Source: Punica granatum (lineage: Eukaryota > Streptophyta > Magnoliopsida > Myrtales > Lythraceae). Taken from it: a DNA stretch of 64,000 nt. The stretch covers positions 20,692,001 through 20,756,000 of the forward strand of contig NC_045131.1 in NCBI RefSeq assembly GCF_007655135.1. Direction: 5' to 3'. A program made the position numbers and the translations under genes. The notes beneath the pieces were generated by a model that was given only the letters and a program-made list of their open reading frames with translations, searched no databases and was not told the DNA's origin. Shown in pieces: positions 1 to 10,470 of the stretch. Numbering within the stretch: position 1 is the stretch's first letter; each line of letters starts with the position of its first letter.

Positions 1-290
1 AACACGAGGAAAGAGTCGGAGAAGTGGCAAAGGGAGTCGGGAGACTCGGCTGGAACGAACAGACCCGAACCGGTGCAGTCGGGTCGACTGGCAGGCCCGA
101 CTGGCAGTCTGGCTTGTCGGGGCTGTATCGGTTGATCGGGATGGAATTTTCACACGGGGCCAGTTTCGTTGGATTCCCAAGAGACTAAGGATTGCGTCTG
201 TGGTAGTTTTGGGAGGAGAGCATGCGTAGATTTTCCGAAAATCAAAAACAAAGTCGGGTTAGTAAAAAATGACAGACCCAGTCGGGACGA

Positions 291-776
291 AACAGACTCG
301 ACTGGCACCCGATGAAGAAAGGGGTCTATAAGAGGTTCCCGATGGTCTTTTGGTACAAGATCAGTGGCATTGGACTCTTAACTGAGTGAAGATCACGGTC
401 ATAGGTGGCTCGTAGCGAGATTCAACCCGAACTGACCTGTACGTTCCTGCAAAGTTCAGGTTAGAAAAGAAAACCAGAGGAACAGACCCGACTGGCACCC
501 GATGAAGAAACGACTCTACGGGAGGTTCCCGGTGGTCTTTTGATGCAAGGTCGGTGGTATTGGACTCCTAACTAAGTGAAGATCACGGTGATAGGTGGCT
601 TGTAGTGAGATTCAACCTAAGCTGACTTGTACGTTCCTGCAAAGTTCGGGTTAGAAATGAAAACCAGAGGAACAGACCCGACTGGCACCCGATGAAGAAA
701 CGACTCTACGGGAGGCTCCCGGTAGTCTTTTGATGCAAGGTCGGTGGCATTGGACTCCTAACTGAGTGAGGATCAT
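291..776 (-). repeat. 190-bp tandem repeat in L1 LTR, about 2.5 copies
   Basis: Units begin at 291, 481 and 671 with the shared motif CGACTGGCACCCGATGAAGA (one base varies near its start). The period is 190 bp. The third unit stops near 776 where the sequence changes to GATCATGCCTGC. Units 2 and 3 are closer to each other than to unit 1. The repeat lies in the LTR part that would be transcribed, downstream of the TATA box at 1510-1519. Confidence 0.9.
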
Positions 777-1142
777 GCCTGCAATGGTTTGATGAGGATT
801 GGGCAGATAGATTTTCCTGAAAGATGCAAAGAAAACTGGGAAAAAACTGGAAAAATCTTTGAAGGGAGAAAGGAGAGAAAAGGTGGTGGTGCACGGTTGA
901 GCGGCTCTCGGCATGCGACCACCTTGTCACGAGGAAGAGTGAGGGTCGTGAGGAACCCCTAGGAAGTGATGGCACGACTCGCCATTGTCGTGGGAAGAAA
1001 TGGCGTGCCGAGGATCCCGGGGTGGCTATGGAAACCCGTTTCTGTACTGTTTCTGTTACCTGCTGAAACGGTGTGTTGGAGGCTTCGAATGCTAAAACTA
1101 AGTTCGGAAATGGATTTAGAAGGTTGAAAACATGTGGGGTAA

Positions 1143-1330
1143 GAAGTTTGGTCAAGGCTAGGGCAAAGTCGGGGAGCGGGACTCGCCTAGGAACCGGGAA
1201 AGTGCCTAGAGACCCGATTCTGGACTGTTCTGGATCTGCATGCTGGAAGCTTCAAATGCCGAAACTAACACTGGAAATGGACTCGGGTGGTCAAGTACGT
1301 GTGGGATATGAAGTTTGGTCAAGTTTGGTT
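1143..1330 (-). repeat. 167-bp diverged tandem duplication in L1 LTR
   Basis: The motif GAAGTTTGGTC recurs at 1143 and 1310, with matching flanks such as CCCGATTCTGGACTGTTCTG and GGAAATGGA. This corresponds to the 166-bp repeat of LTR A (54881-55248), so the duplication may predate the split of the two copies. Confidence 0.7.
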
Positions 1331-1509
1331 CGGGTTGAGTGGCGGTCGCCGGAAAACGGTTGAGTTTTCCAGCAATTTTGGCCTTGAACCGGGCTGTGCT
1401 TGGGCTGAACGAAGTGTTGGAGTTTGAGAGGAATTTGAGAGAGTTTTTGAGTGAGAAAGCTAGAGAGAGAGTGCAAGAGGAGTTGTGATTAACTTAATGA
1501 CCCAAGAGG

Positions 1510-1519
1510 CTTATATAGG
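1510..1519 (-). promoter_or_regulatory. TATA box of L1 LTR promoter
   Basis: The minus strand reads CCTATATAAG. It lies about 1.58 kb from the LTR start, at the place where all other LTR copies also have CCTATAAA or TTTATAAG, and is followed on the minus strand by a CT-rich stretch near 1450-1475, as is usual at plant LTR start sites. Confidence 0.7.
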
Positions 1520-3096
1520 AAGGCTAATGATGCAAAATTAGTGAAATTAAGTGCAATTAGAAGGGGGTGCTTAGGGCATCCGAATTTTTAAGAGGGATTA
1601 GAGAGGGGAAGTTGTCTTGAAAAGTTGATGGGAGGTGATGGATGGAAGAAGAGAAGTGATGGGGTGTAAGAGATATTTTGAAATGGGTGGATGGGAGAGA
1701 GTTGGCTTGCTTTTAGCCACCCTTAGAGAGAAGCCATGGCTTGCGGCTTAGCTCGGCTCGGCTCGGCTTGGCTAGCTCAAGGGTCCCACTTGATTAGGAA
1801 GAAAGCCGGAAGAAACTCGAGGCTTGATTGATCGCGCATTCGATTTCCGTGGTTCGCTTGAATGACGAATTACCGATGTATGCGCGAATACGATTTTAAT
1901 GAGCCTAATATTGACATGCTTATTGAAAGCGAATGCTCGGGTGACTCGGGGACTCGAAAGCCGGTTTTGCTCCGTTTGGATGATCGGAGGGAAGTTGTCT
2001 GTTTCTGTTGCCTGTTCGAGCCTCTACGTGTTATACTGCTCGTGTTGGCGTGCTTTGTGCTTTGTGCTTTGTGCTTTGGGCAGAACGGTTTACTTGCCGG
2101 CCCCGACTGGAAATCGATAACCGGAGACGTCCTAAGAATCCGCGAACGGGGCTCTCTTAGTGGTTCCCAAGTTTTCTGATGTGTTCGGAGACCACTGCGA
2201 TCTCCGTTTGTCAAAACAAGCCCTGAAGGTTTGCCGGGAGGCGTTCGTGGCCATTAAAATGCCACTCGGGAAACCAATATGCTTTGCTTGGTCCAAGCCA
2301 AAATGATTACCTAGGCCCTAGGGGTTGCTGGGAGTGGATGGTGCAGAGTTCGGGCATCAACATTTCCCTGAATGGACTATGAGCATAAGATTCCCCGTGA
2401 AAGGGGCCCTTTTGTTACCGGAATGGTACTCGGGAAACCTAAATGGATTATGCAATGCGATCGGGGTTTATTTCCCAAGCCTTTGCGGTCCCTGGGATTG
2501 ATTGGCGCAGATTTCGTGTGCTGACGATTTGTTAAAAGGGTCTCCGGCTATGTCTTTCTATAAAAATGGCCCCTTTTTCCGGGTCAGGATTCACTTAGGA
2601 GACCAAGATGAGCTCTGAAACGCAGTCTAAATCCTGTTCCATGGTTCTGGTGGTCCTTGGGTGTGTGCAGGCCTGTTTCCGAGTGCCGTTTACTTGTCCG
2701 TGGATCGGGCATCCCCAGAGTCCCGTCAGGAAGGCATTTGCAAATGTTCGGGAGTAACCCGGCTTAAGCAGTAGACTTCTGAAATGCGCTCGGACGTGCC
2801 ATTGGTCATTTTGACACCACGGGGGATTTTTAGAGCCCCATATTGGATACCTTTTGACGCTCCGGTGATCCGATGATGAATAGTACCATAGGGTCAGCTT
2901 CTGTTGTTTCGGGGATCGTTGTTTATTTCCCCTTTTGACTGCCCTTCTGAGCCTTTAGGGGGGACTTTGCTTCTCTTCTGTAGCCCGTGCTCCCACGTTC
3001 GCGCGTTCGCCTCCGATTGTGGGGCCATGAATAGTAATCCGAGCTTCGGCCGGGAATCCTTTGTTGGAGCCGGTGGACCAAAATGGGGTGCTGACA

Positions 3097-3112
3097 GCTT
3101 GCCCCTCTTTGG
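3097..3112 (-). other. Polypurine tract of element L1
   Basis: The minus strand reads CCAAAGAGGGGCAAGC directly against the LTR start at 3096. The same 16 bases occur at 14222-14237, 22658-22673 and 35995-36010. It would prime plus-strand DNA synthesis. Confidence 0.9.
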
Positions 3113-3261
3113 TTGCATGCTCGACTAGAGGATGTAACCAAATATTATAAGAAGCAACCCATTTTGGGTCCGACGACTGCTCTGGTACTGTTCCCCATGA
3201 CTGCTCATACCTTACTTGGATGTATCGGGATATTGTGCCTGGAACAAAAATTCACAGGTTG

Positions 3262-3633
3262 GGGGGATTCAAACAAGAATTTGAACACCGAGACGGATCC
3301 GGACAGAAATTTAAACCGGGATGGACCCGAACAGGAATTTAAAACCGGGATGGACCCGAAATAGGAATTTTAAACCGGGATGGACCCGAAACAGGAATTT
3401 AAACCGGGATGGACCCGAAACAGGAATTTGAAATCGGGATGGACCCGAACAGGAATTTGAAACAGGGATGGACCCGAACAGGAATTTAAACCGGGATGGA
3501 CCCGAACAGGAATTTGAAACCGGGATGGACCCGAACTGGAATTTAAACCGGGATGGACCCGAACAGGAATTTGGAACCGGGATGGACCCGAAACAGGAAT
3601 TTGCAACCGGGATGGACCCGAACAGGAATTTTA
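3262..3633 (-). repeat. 28/29-bp minisatellite of element L1
   Basis: About 13 units contain the core GGGATGGACCCGAACAGG followed by AATTTAAACC; the period alternates between 28 and 29 bp because the A run before CAGG varies. The same motif forms the array of element E (22803-23490). Apparent open frames across it are a by-product of the repeat. Confidence 0.9.
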
Positions 3634-4101
3634 GCGCCGTACTTTGAGCGTAATGGTGACTCGTGTTAGATCCCATTCCGCACTCGGGTTGCGCGCATTC
3701 AGTGTGTGAGGGGTGTTGGACCCCATGTAGCACGTAACCTACGGGTTCGGACTCGGACCGCCACAAATCAACAAAAGGAAATGGAAAATAGAAGAAAACT
3801 GATAAAACTAATAAAAAAAGACAAAAACTGATAAATACAGATAGATACGGAGAAGTTGTGCGTTAAGTCGAATGTACGTGATTTAATCAGTTATTAACCG
3901 GGGTTGATTAGCAAACAATGTATCTAACCTAGGCAAACAAAGAAAGGGGTTATGGTATTGTTCTACGCTGATTATGTGTGTTGGTTCGTTTTAAGACCGT
4001 GTTTCGTGAATGTCACTGCGACTTCACTGAATATGCTAAACTCGTGTTTTGACTATATATTCGGAATCTAGTATTCCGCCTATCCATTATCTAATGTTTG
4101 G
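3634..4101 (-). mobile_element. Interior LTR fragment of the family
   Basis: From GCCGTACTTTGAGCG onward this aligns with about positions 900-1370 of a minus-strand LTR (compare 5003-5473 and 6365-6870), including GATCCCATTCCGCACTCGGG and the GTTGGACCCC motif. The left edge is an illegitimate junction with the L1 minisatellite; the right edge is the insertion point of element D. It is the oldest host layer visible here. The rest should lie beyond the window. Confidence 0.8.
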
Positions 4102-5468
4102 TGTGCGCAACCGAATTTCATCTCGTCGTGGCACGCATGCGCGCGCCTATGCAACGCGGCTTGGGAGTGTCCATCTTCCCGGGGGCGCGCGACGGACGCG
4201 CGTGAGAAGGAGTCGCCACTTACTGTTTACGACCCGTAGGTCGAGGGCCGTTGAGTCACCCAGGTCTAGGGGTACGGGGTACACCTAAATGCTAAGGCAA
4301 TGGTCGTGCGGAACCGAAAATTCTGAATTCGGGGGTTCTGTTACGTGCGGGCCTATATCCTACATGTCCTTTCGGTACTCTAGCTTGCTAGGCTTGCCGT
4401 TTTGTTTATTTATCGCGTGATTTATGGTTGCACTTGACTCGCCCGTTTTGACACCGTAAAGTTGATGAATTGATCAAATTGGGCCAATAATCCGAAAGAT
4501 GAGTAAACTTGTGCGTCGATGAATCAGTTCACTATCTTCGCGTTACAGTTCGTCGGACCGTGATGGTCGATTTCCTGCGCAAGCCGAGACCACGAGTATT
4601 CGAGCTTACTACTCTCTTGGTAACAATAGACCAACTTGACCGGCTCGACACTTGGACCTCTCGCTCGCCGATCGGGGATCCTTACAAATGAATGAATGAA
4701 TGTACAAACAAATCCTCGCAATGTTCTCTCGAGTAATTACAAAATACAACTGAATAAGTGAATGGATCCCGATTAGTTTGCATTGGGCCAATATTTCGCT
4801 CCGGCTCACCGTGTGTTTTGAATAACCAATAAATAAATTAAGGAAACGCGGGCTCAAGGAGCCGGGGGTCGGGTCCGATCAAACCAACGGTCTGCAGGAG
4901 AACCGGTTGATTCCCACTGTAACCGTTGGACCAATCGAGCTCCCGGGTGATATCTAAATACGTTTCACACATCCAATCCAAATTGCCTTCCACATAGGCC
5001 ATACTTGGAGTGTGATGGTGACTCGAGACTAGATCCCATTCCGCACTCGGGTTGCATGCGCTCAGTGAGTTAGGAGGCGTTGGACCTCGTGTTCGATGAT
5101 TTGGGGTGTTGGACCCCGTGTATTACGTAACCTATGGGTTCGGTCCCGAGTCGCAACAGATCAGCAAAAGCAAATGATAAACAGAGAAAACTGATAAAAC
5201 TAATGAAAAACAGACAAAAATTGATAAATACAGACAAGTTGTATATTAGGTCGAATGTACGTGATTTAATCAGTTATTAACCGGGGTTGATTAGCAAACA
5301 ATGTATCTAACCTAGGCAAACAAAGAGGTGGGCTGGGATATGGTTCTAGGCCAATTACATGTGTGAATTTGTTTTAGAACTCTATTCAATGAGGTGTCAC
5401 TGCGGTTTCACCGAATTTGCCAAACTCGTATTTTGACTCTAGATTAGAATCTAGCATTTCGCCTATCC

Positions 5469-5473
5469 GTTAT
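5469..5473. repeat. Target-site duplication GTTAT, left of S1
   Basis: The five bases GTTAT precede solo LTR S1 and are repeated exactly at 10466-10470. In uninterrupted relatives the same host sequence reads as one continuous stretch (for example 4082-4096). Confidence 0.95.
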
Positions 5474-7923
5474 TGTGCGCACCCAAATTTCATCTCGTCG
5501 GGGCACGCATGCGCGTGCCTAAGCAAACGCGGCTTGGGAGTGTCCACCTTCCCGGGGACGCGCGACGGACGCACGTGAGAAGGAGTCGCCACCTGCCATT
5601 TTACGACCCGAAGGTCGAGGGCCGGCAAGTTACCCGGGTCTAGGGGTACGGGGTACACCTAAATTCTAAGGTAATGGTCGTACGGAACCGGAAATTCCGA
5701 ATTCGGTGGTTCTATTACGTGCGGGCCTATATCCCGCACGCCCTCTCGGTACTCCAACTTGCTAGGCTTGCCATTTTTGTTTATTTACCGCGTGATTTAG
5801 AGTTGCGCTCGACTCGTCCTTTTTGACACCGTAAATTCGATGAATTGATCAAGTTGGGCCAAGAGTCCGAAAGATGAGTAGGCTTGTGCATCGAGGAGTC
5901 GATTCACTATCTTAGCGTTACAGTTCATCGAACCGTGATGGTTGATTCCCTGCGTGAACCGAAACCACGAGTATCCAAGCTTACTCACCCTTTGGTAGCG
6001 ATAGACCAACTTAACCGATCCAGCACTCGGATCTCTCGCTCATCGATCGGGGATCCTTACAAGGAGATGAATGAACATACAAATAGAATCCTCACAATGT
6101 TCTCTCGAACAATTACAAAGTATAACCGAATAAGTAAATGGATCCCGATCGCTTTGCATTGGGCCACTATTCCGCTCCTGCTCACCGTGTATTTTGAATA
6201 ACCGATAAATAAATTAAGGCAACGCGGGCTCAAAGAGCCGGGGGTCGGGTCCGATCGAACCGACGGTTTGTAGAAAAGCGACTTGTTTCCACTGTAACCG
6301 TTGGATCGATCGAGCTCCCGGGTGATATCTAAACACGTTTCACGCGCTCAATCCAAATCCGCCTTCCACATAGGCCGTATTCGGAGTGTGACGGTGAATC
6401 GAGGCTAGATCCCATTCCACACTCGGGTTGCACGCGCTCGGTGAGTTAAGAGGCGTTGGACCTCGTGTTCGGTGATTTGGGGCGTTGGACCCCATGCAAC
6501 ACGTGACCTATGGGTTCGGGCCCGAACCGCAATAAATCATCAAAAGCAAGAATAAAACAAAAGAAAACTGATATAACTGACACAATACAGAAAGCAACTG
6601 ACAATTACTGATAAGTGTCGGTGAATACAAACGAATTGTGTATTAGGCCGAATATACGTGATTTAATCAGTTATTATCCGTGGTTGATTGGCAAACAATG
6701 CATCTTACCTAGGCAAACATAGAGGGCGGGCTAGGATAAGGTTCTAAGCCAATTACATGTGTGTGTTTGTTTTATGACTCTCATTCAGTTAAGTGTCACT
6801 GTGGTTTCACCGAATTAGCCAAACTCATGTTTTGACTCTAGATTGGGATCTATATTCCCAACTATCCATTATCTAGGGTTCGATTAGGCCGAATGTACCA
6901 TTAATCCGGTTGTTCGTGTTTTGCAACTGAAATAAAATGCTTCCCACCGAATCTACGATAGGAAGATGGAAACACCGAGAGTGAGCGGAATGGGTCGTGC
7001 GAATGAGACTCGCACCCAGACGGGTGGCCCTTTTCCGTCCATAGATCGAGGCGTTTCCGGCTTCCTAGCGCCTAGGGTATCGGTGAATCAAGGAATGACG
7101 GTTATGCCCTTGGATGATAAAATTGTGATGTTCGTGTGTAAATTGGAGATTTGCGTCACACGAAGGAGTCTAAGAAGGATTCTCATGCCCCGACTCGGGC
7201 CGCCTCAAATTGGGCCCGGACTCGAGTCAAGGCACGTGAGTACTCGCCAGACATCAATTCTATCCGTGTTACGCGTCTCGGTATTTTGAAATTGTGAATT
7301 TTAGTGAAAAAAGGGCATTCTCGCCGTTCCATAAATCATCGATGCGTTTATGAATTAGTAATCGGTTTATCCCATTATTTGGTCCAAATGATTTAGTTAA
7401 CCGAATAAAGCGTCCCGTTTTCCCGTTTGTGGAATTCTTCGGTGATTATTGACTCATGTTGCGGTTATGATTTTAACAAGCGATGTCCAGACCTAACAAG
7501 TCTAATAAATAACGATCATGTAGATAACGATTAAAGAGAGACATAATTACAAATAATTCCAAAGGTCGTCTTTGGAAGGGCAGGAAGACCGACCGAGACT
7601 CCAAAAGAGGATAGGGAGGGTTCGGCCATCCCTTAAAAGTGATCGGCCGAACATTCCTTGACCCGGTTCAAGCCTCGGTGGGTCTTTCATGTCATTCCTA
7701 GCCGACCCTTGCATACATCAAACAGCACATATATGAAAACAACACATACTTCCCTAGACCGGGACCGACGCGATCACGGTTTACATGAATAAGCATACGA
7801 GACATGCAACACATCATTTCCACGAAATTAACGACAAGTTTAATTTATTTCATGATAACCTTGATGATAATACACGAGAATTATACGGCGTCAAGGAGGA
7901 AGAGCCCTAGGGCTTCGGGTGGT

Positions 7924-7975
7924 CCAAGGCAACTCACGGCCTCCATGGCAAGGAGGGTGGCCGTGGTCCTCTTGG
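7924..7975 (-). other. LTR hairpin (S1)
   Basis: The arms are CCAAGGCAACTCACGGCC (7924-7941) and GGCCGTGGTCCTCTTGG (7959-7975); the outer five and inner seven bases pair. This is the S1 version of the hairpin found in the E, F and G LTRs. Confidence 0.7.
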
Positions 7976-9138
7976 AGCAACCGAATCCATCAAGGCCTCT
8001 TCCTCTTAGACTCCGAGCCAATCCCTTCACTTAACCACATCTCGGTCATGGCTAGGGACTTCCCACGTATGGAGGCGATCTATTCCGGGAAGAGGAGACG
8101 GTTATGGACCCTAGGAGGCCATGGAGGCTCACGGCCCTCCTTCATGAGGTTCGGCCAAGAGGGTCCATGGTCTCCTCAAGTCCATATCGGTCTCCTTCTC
8201 TCGGATCCGACCCATCCCTAGCACTATGCATGCATATTAACATGACATGAAGACGTGGATAATAAGAAAGGTACGTTCAACGATGTATGGCATGCATGGA
8301 ATGTCCGGGTCTAAGGGAAAAAACAACGTCTTGCATGCATTCCGGTTATTTCGAGCCTCATTCGCACTTCACCTAGCCTCGGTGCACGAGGAGAAGAGTC
8401 GGGGACGTGGCCGTGGGAGTCGCAAGACTCGGCTTGAAGTCGCGGATGGGTGACCCGGGTAGAAGACGGCCGCTGCCAGTCGGGGAAAAACAAGTCGGCA
8501 CGCTTGCTTCGGCCACGGCACGGTGCGAGGTCGGGTCCGTTGGACTCCTAAGAGGCGGATCTACATGAGCACGGGCAGACCCGAGCGTGCCAAGGCCTGA
8601 ATAAACCCGAAAATGTAAGAGAAAACTCGGTAAAAATGAGGAACACCCGGTTTGAGAGAAACGGGTGAATGGCGGTTGTGCACGGTTGATCGGCCCTCGG
8701 ACCGTGACCACCTCTTCACGGGGGAGAGTGAGGGTTGTGAGGAACCCTTTGAACGTGATGGCACGACTGGCCGAAGTCGTGGGAAGAAATGGCACGTGGC
8801 TTGCTCGGTGTGCACGGCTAGGGAAGTCTCGGGACCCGAAAGTTCTCACGGCTGGAACGGGGTGCTGGAGGCCTCAAATCGAAAATCTAAGCCCGGAAAT
8901 GGACTTAGGGGGTGGGAAATATGTAGGCTAGGAAGTTTGATGATTTTTGGCTTAAGTCGGGTCGGGTGGTTACCGGAATACCGGGTGGTTTTTCGGCGAT
9001 TTTAGCTGGTTTCGGCCTTGACACGGGCTGAACGGAAGTGAGGGAGAGGGCTGAAACTTGAGAGGTTTTTTGGAGAGAGATTGGCTTGAGAGAGAAGGGG
9101 AATGGAGAAAAATGATTAGGCCTAATGGTGAAAGGGGC

Positions 9139-9146
9139 TTTATAGG
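9139..9146 (-). promoter_or_regulatory. TATA box of S1
   Basis: The minus strand reads CCTATAAAGCCCC, about 1.32 kb from the LTR start, at the conserved promoter position. Confidence 0.75.
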
Positions 9147-10465
9147 CTAGGCTAATGGCCCGATTAAGAGAAGTTAAGTGCAGTTAGGGGGGGATTAGTG
9201 GGCTGCCGAAATTAGAGGGGCATTGATGAGGGGAAAATGTCATGTTGAGTGTAGGGGAAGGCAAAGGAGGGTGATAGGTGTGATGGATGTGTAAGAGGAA
9301 GTGATGGATGTGTAAGAGGTGTAAGAAGATTTGAATTTTGTGGTGGGGGGAAGTTTGAGCCGCCGGCCATAGGGGCAAGCCGTGGCTTATTGCGGCTGAG
9401 CCTCGGCTTGAGGGTTTGAGCCGTGGCTTGGGGTTGAGCCGCGGCTTGGTGGCTTGGCTTGGCTGAGCTGTGGGTCCCGTTCGATCGAGAGAAAAGCCGG
9501 AAAATGCTTGAACCCGATTGAGCTTGCATCCGACCTCCGATGTCCAATTAATTTGAAGATTTGGAATGCTTGAACTACGAGAATTTGAACGAGCCCAATA
9601 TCGCCATGCGTCGTGTGGACGAACGTTCGGGCGACTCGACGCCTCGAGAGTTGGTTTTGCCTCGTTTGGACATTTGGAGTGGAGTTTAGTGCCCCTCGAC
9701 CCCCGATTGACCTTTGTGCATCCTTGCATTTGTTTTGGCGATCCTTTTGCCCCGTGAGTGATTGTTGGCTCGTCGTCCTCGGTCGGGGACCGTTGGCCCG
9801 GGAAGACCTAGGGACTTTGACCGGAATTTTCTCAGTGTGCCCTGAATGTCTTGAGGTGCTCGGGGATCGTTGTGAGGTGTCCGGAAATCGTTGCGATCTC
9901 TGTTTTCCGTGGAAATGCCCCGAAGGTTCGCCGGGAGACGTTCGTGCCCACTGAAACGTAGCTCGGGAGACCGAGTCGAGTTCTGGAAGGTTGTCTGAAG
10001 CTTGTTCCCCGGCCCTGGTGGTCCCTGGATGCCTGTAAGCCCGTTTTGAGGGGCTGTTTGCTTGTCAGTGGGGCGAACCCCGAGAGCTCTGTCAGAAAAG
10101 GCGTCCGTGGGGGATCGGAGTGTCCTGGCTTAAGCATGATGCCCCGGAAATGCGCTCGGACGTGTCATTGGTCACTTTGGCACTGAGAGGGATTTTTGGA
10201 GTCCCATATTGGGCACCTTTCGGTGCTTCGGTGACTCGATGATGAATAGTGCCACAGTGTCAGCTCCGTCGTTTCGGGGATTCCTTGTTCGTTCGTTCTT
10301 CTGATGGCTTTCCTCCGCTTTTCTCAGTGACCTAGCCCTTTCTCCTATTGCTCATGACCTCGTGCCCGCCTATTTGCCTCTGATTGCCGGGTGATGAATA
10401 GTGTCCCGGGCTTCGGTCGGGAATCCTCTTGTGGGAAGCCGGTGGGCCAAAATGGGGCGCTGACA

Positions 10466-10470
10466 GTTAT
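10466..10470. repeat. Target-site duplication GTTAT, right of S1
   Basis: This is an exact copy of 5469-5473, directly after the S1 terminus TGACA. The D LTR resumes here. Confidence 0.95.

Larger units (their letters stand above)
1..3096 (-). mobile_element. Element L1: 3' LTR (partial, cut by window start)
   Basis: This is a minus-strand LTR whose start (the complement of TGTCAGCACC) lies at 3096 and whose far end is outside the window. It is followed at 3097 by the complement of the family polypurine tract, which makes it a 3' LTR. It belongs to the same subfamily as LTR A (16825-17665 and 53943-55248): both read TTTTGGTCCA after the terminal motif and share a run of GAGCC/GGCTC repeats near 1740-1770. 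The complement carries a TATA box at 1510-1519 and tandem repeats downstream of it (290-776 and 1143-1330). The short open frames in it show no family resemblance and are taken as chance. Confidence 0.85.
3097..3633 (-). mobile_element. Element L1: internal fragment, truncated
   Basis: This is the 3'-most part of the L1 internal region, with the same order as in E: polypurine tract, about 150 bp of unique sequence containing the conserved GCATGCTCGA and GGATGTA motifs, then a minisatellite. It stops abruptly at about 3633, where LTR sequence starts. The 5' LTR and most of the internal region of L1 are missing. No coding sequence. Confidence 0.8.
5474..10465 (-). mobile_element. Solo LTR S1, complete
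   Basis: S1 is a 4992-bp LTR, starting TGTGCGCACCC and ending GGGGCGCTGACA on the plus strand, flanked by the perfect duplication GTTAT. No primer-binding site or polypurine tract adjoins it, so it is a solo LTR, the usual product of recombination between the two LTRs of one element. It interrupts the LTR of D. The minus strand has a TATA box at 9139-9146, a donor-like AG|GTGA at 8364-8370, and a hairpin at 7924-7975. Open frames of up to 181 codons (near 9184-9729) overlap AT- and GC-rich LTR sequence and show no conserved domain. Confidence 0.95.

Noticed and set aside
8373..8849. 158-codon minus-strand open frame with related frames in E, G and D
   Set aside because: The similarity follows from LTR homology. 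Frame lengths and phases shift between copies through indels, so there is no sign of a maintained protein.
5474..10465. Inverted ends (TGTGCGCACCC and GGGTGCGCACA) first suggested a DNA transposon with terminal inverted repeats
   Set aside because: The second motif is the same LTR end read on the other strand in different copies. PBS and PPT positions and 5-bp duplications show that these are LTRs beginning TGTCAGCACC and ending TGCGCACA.
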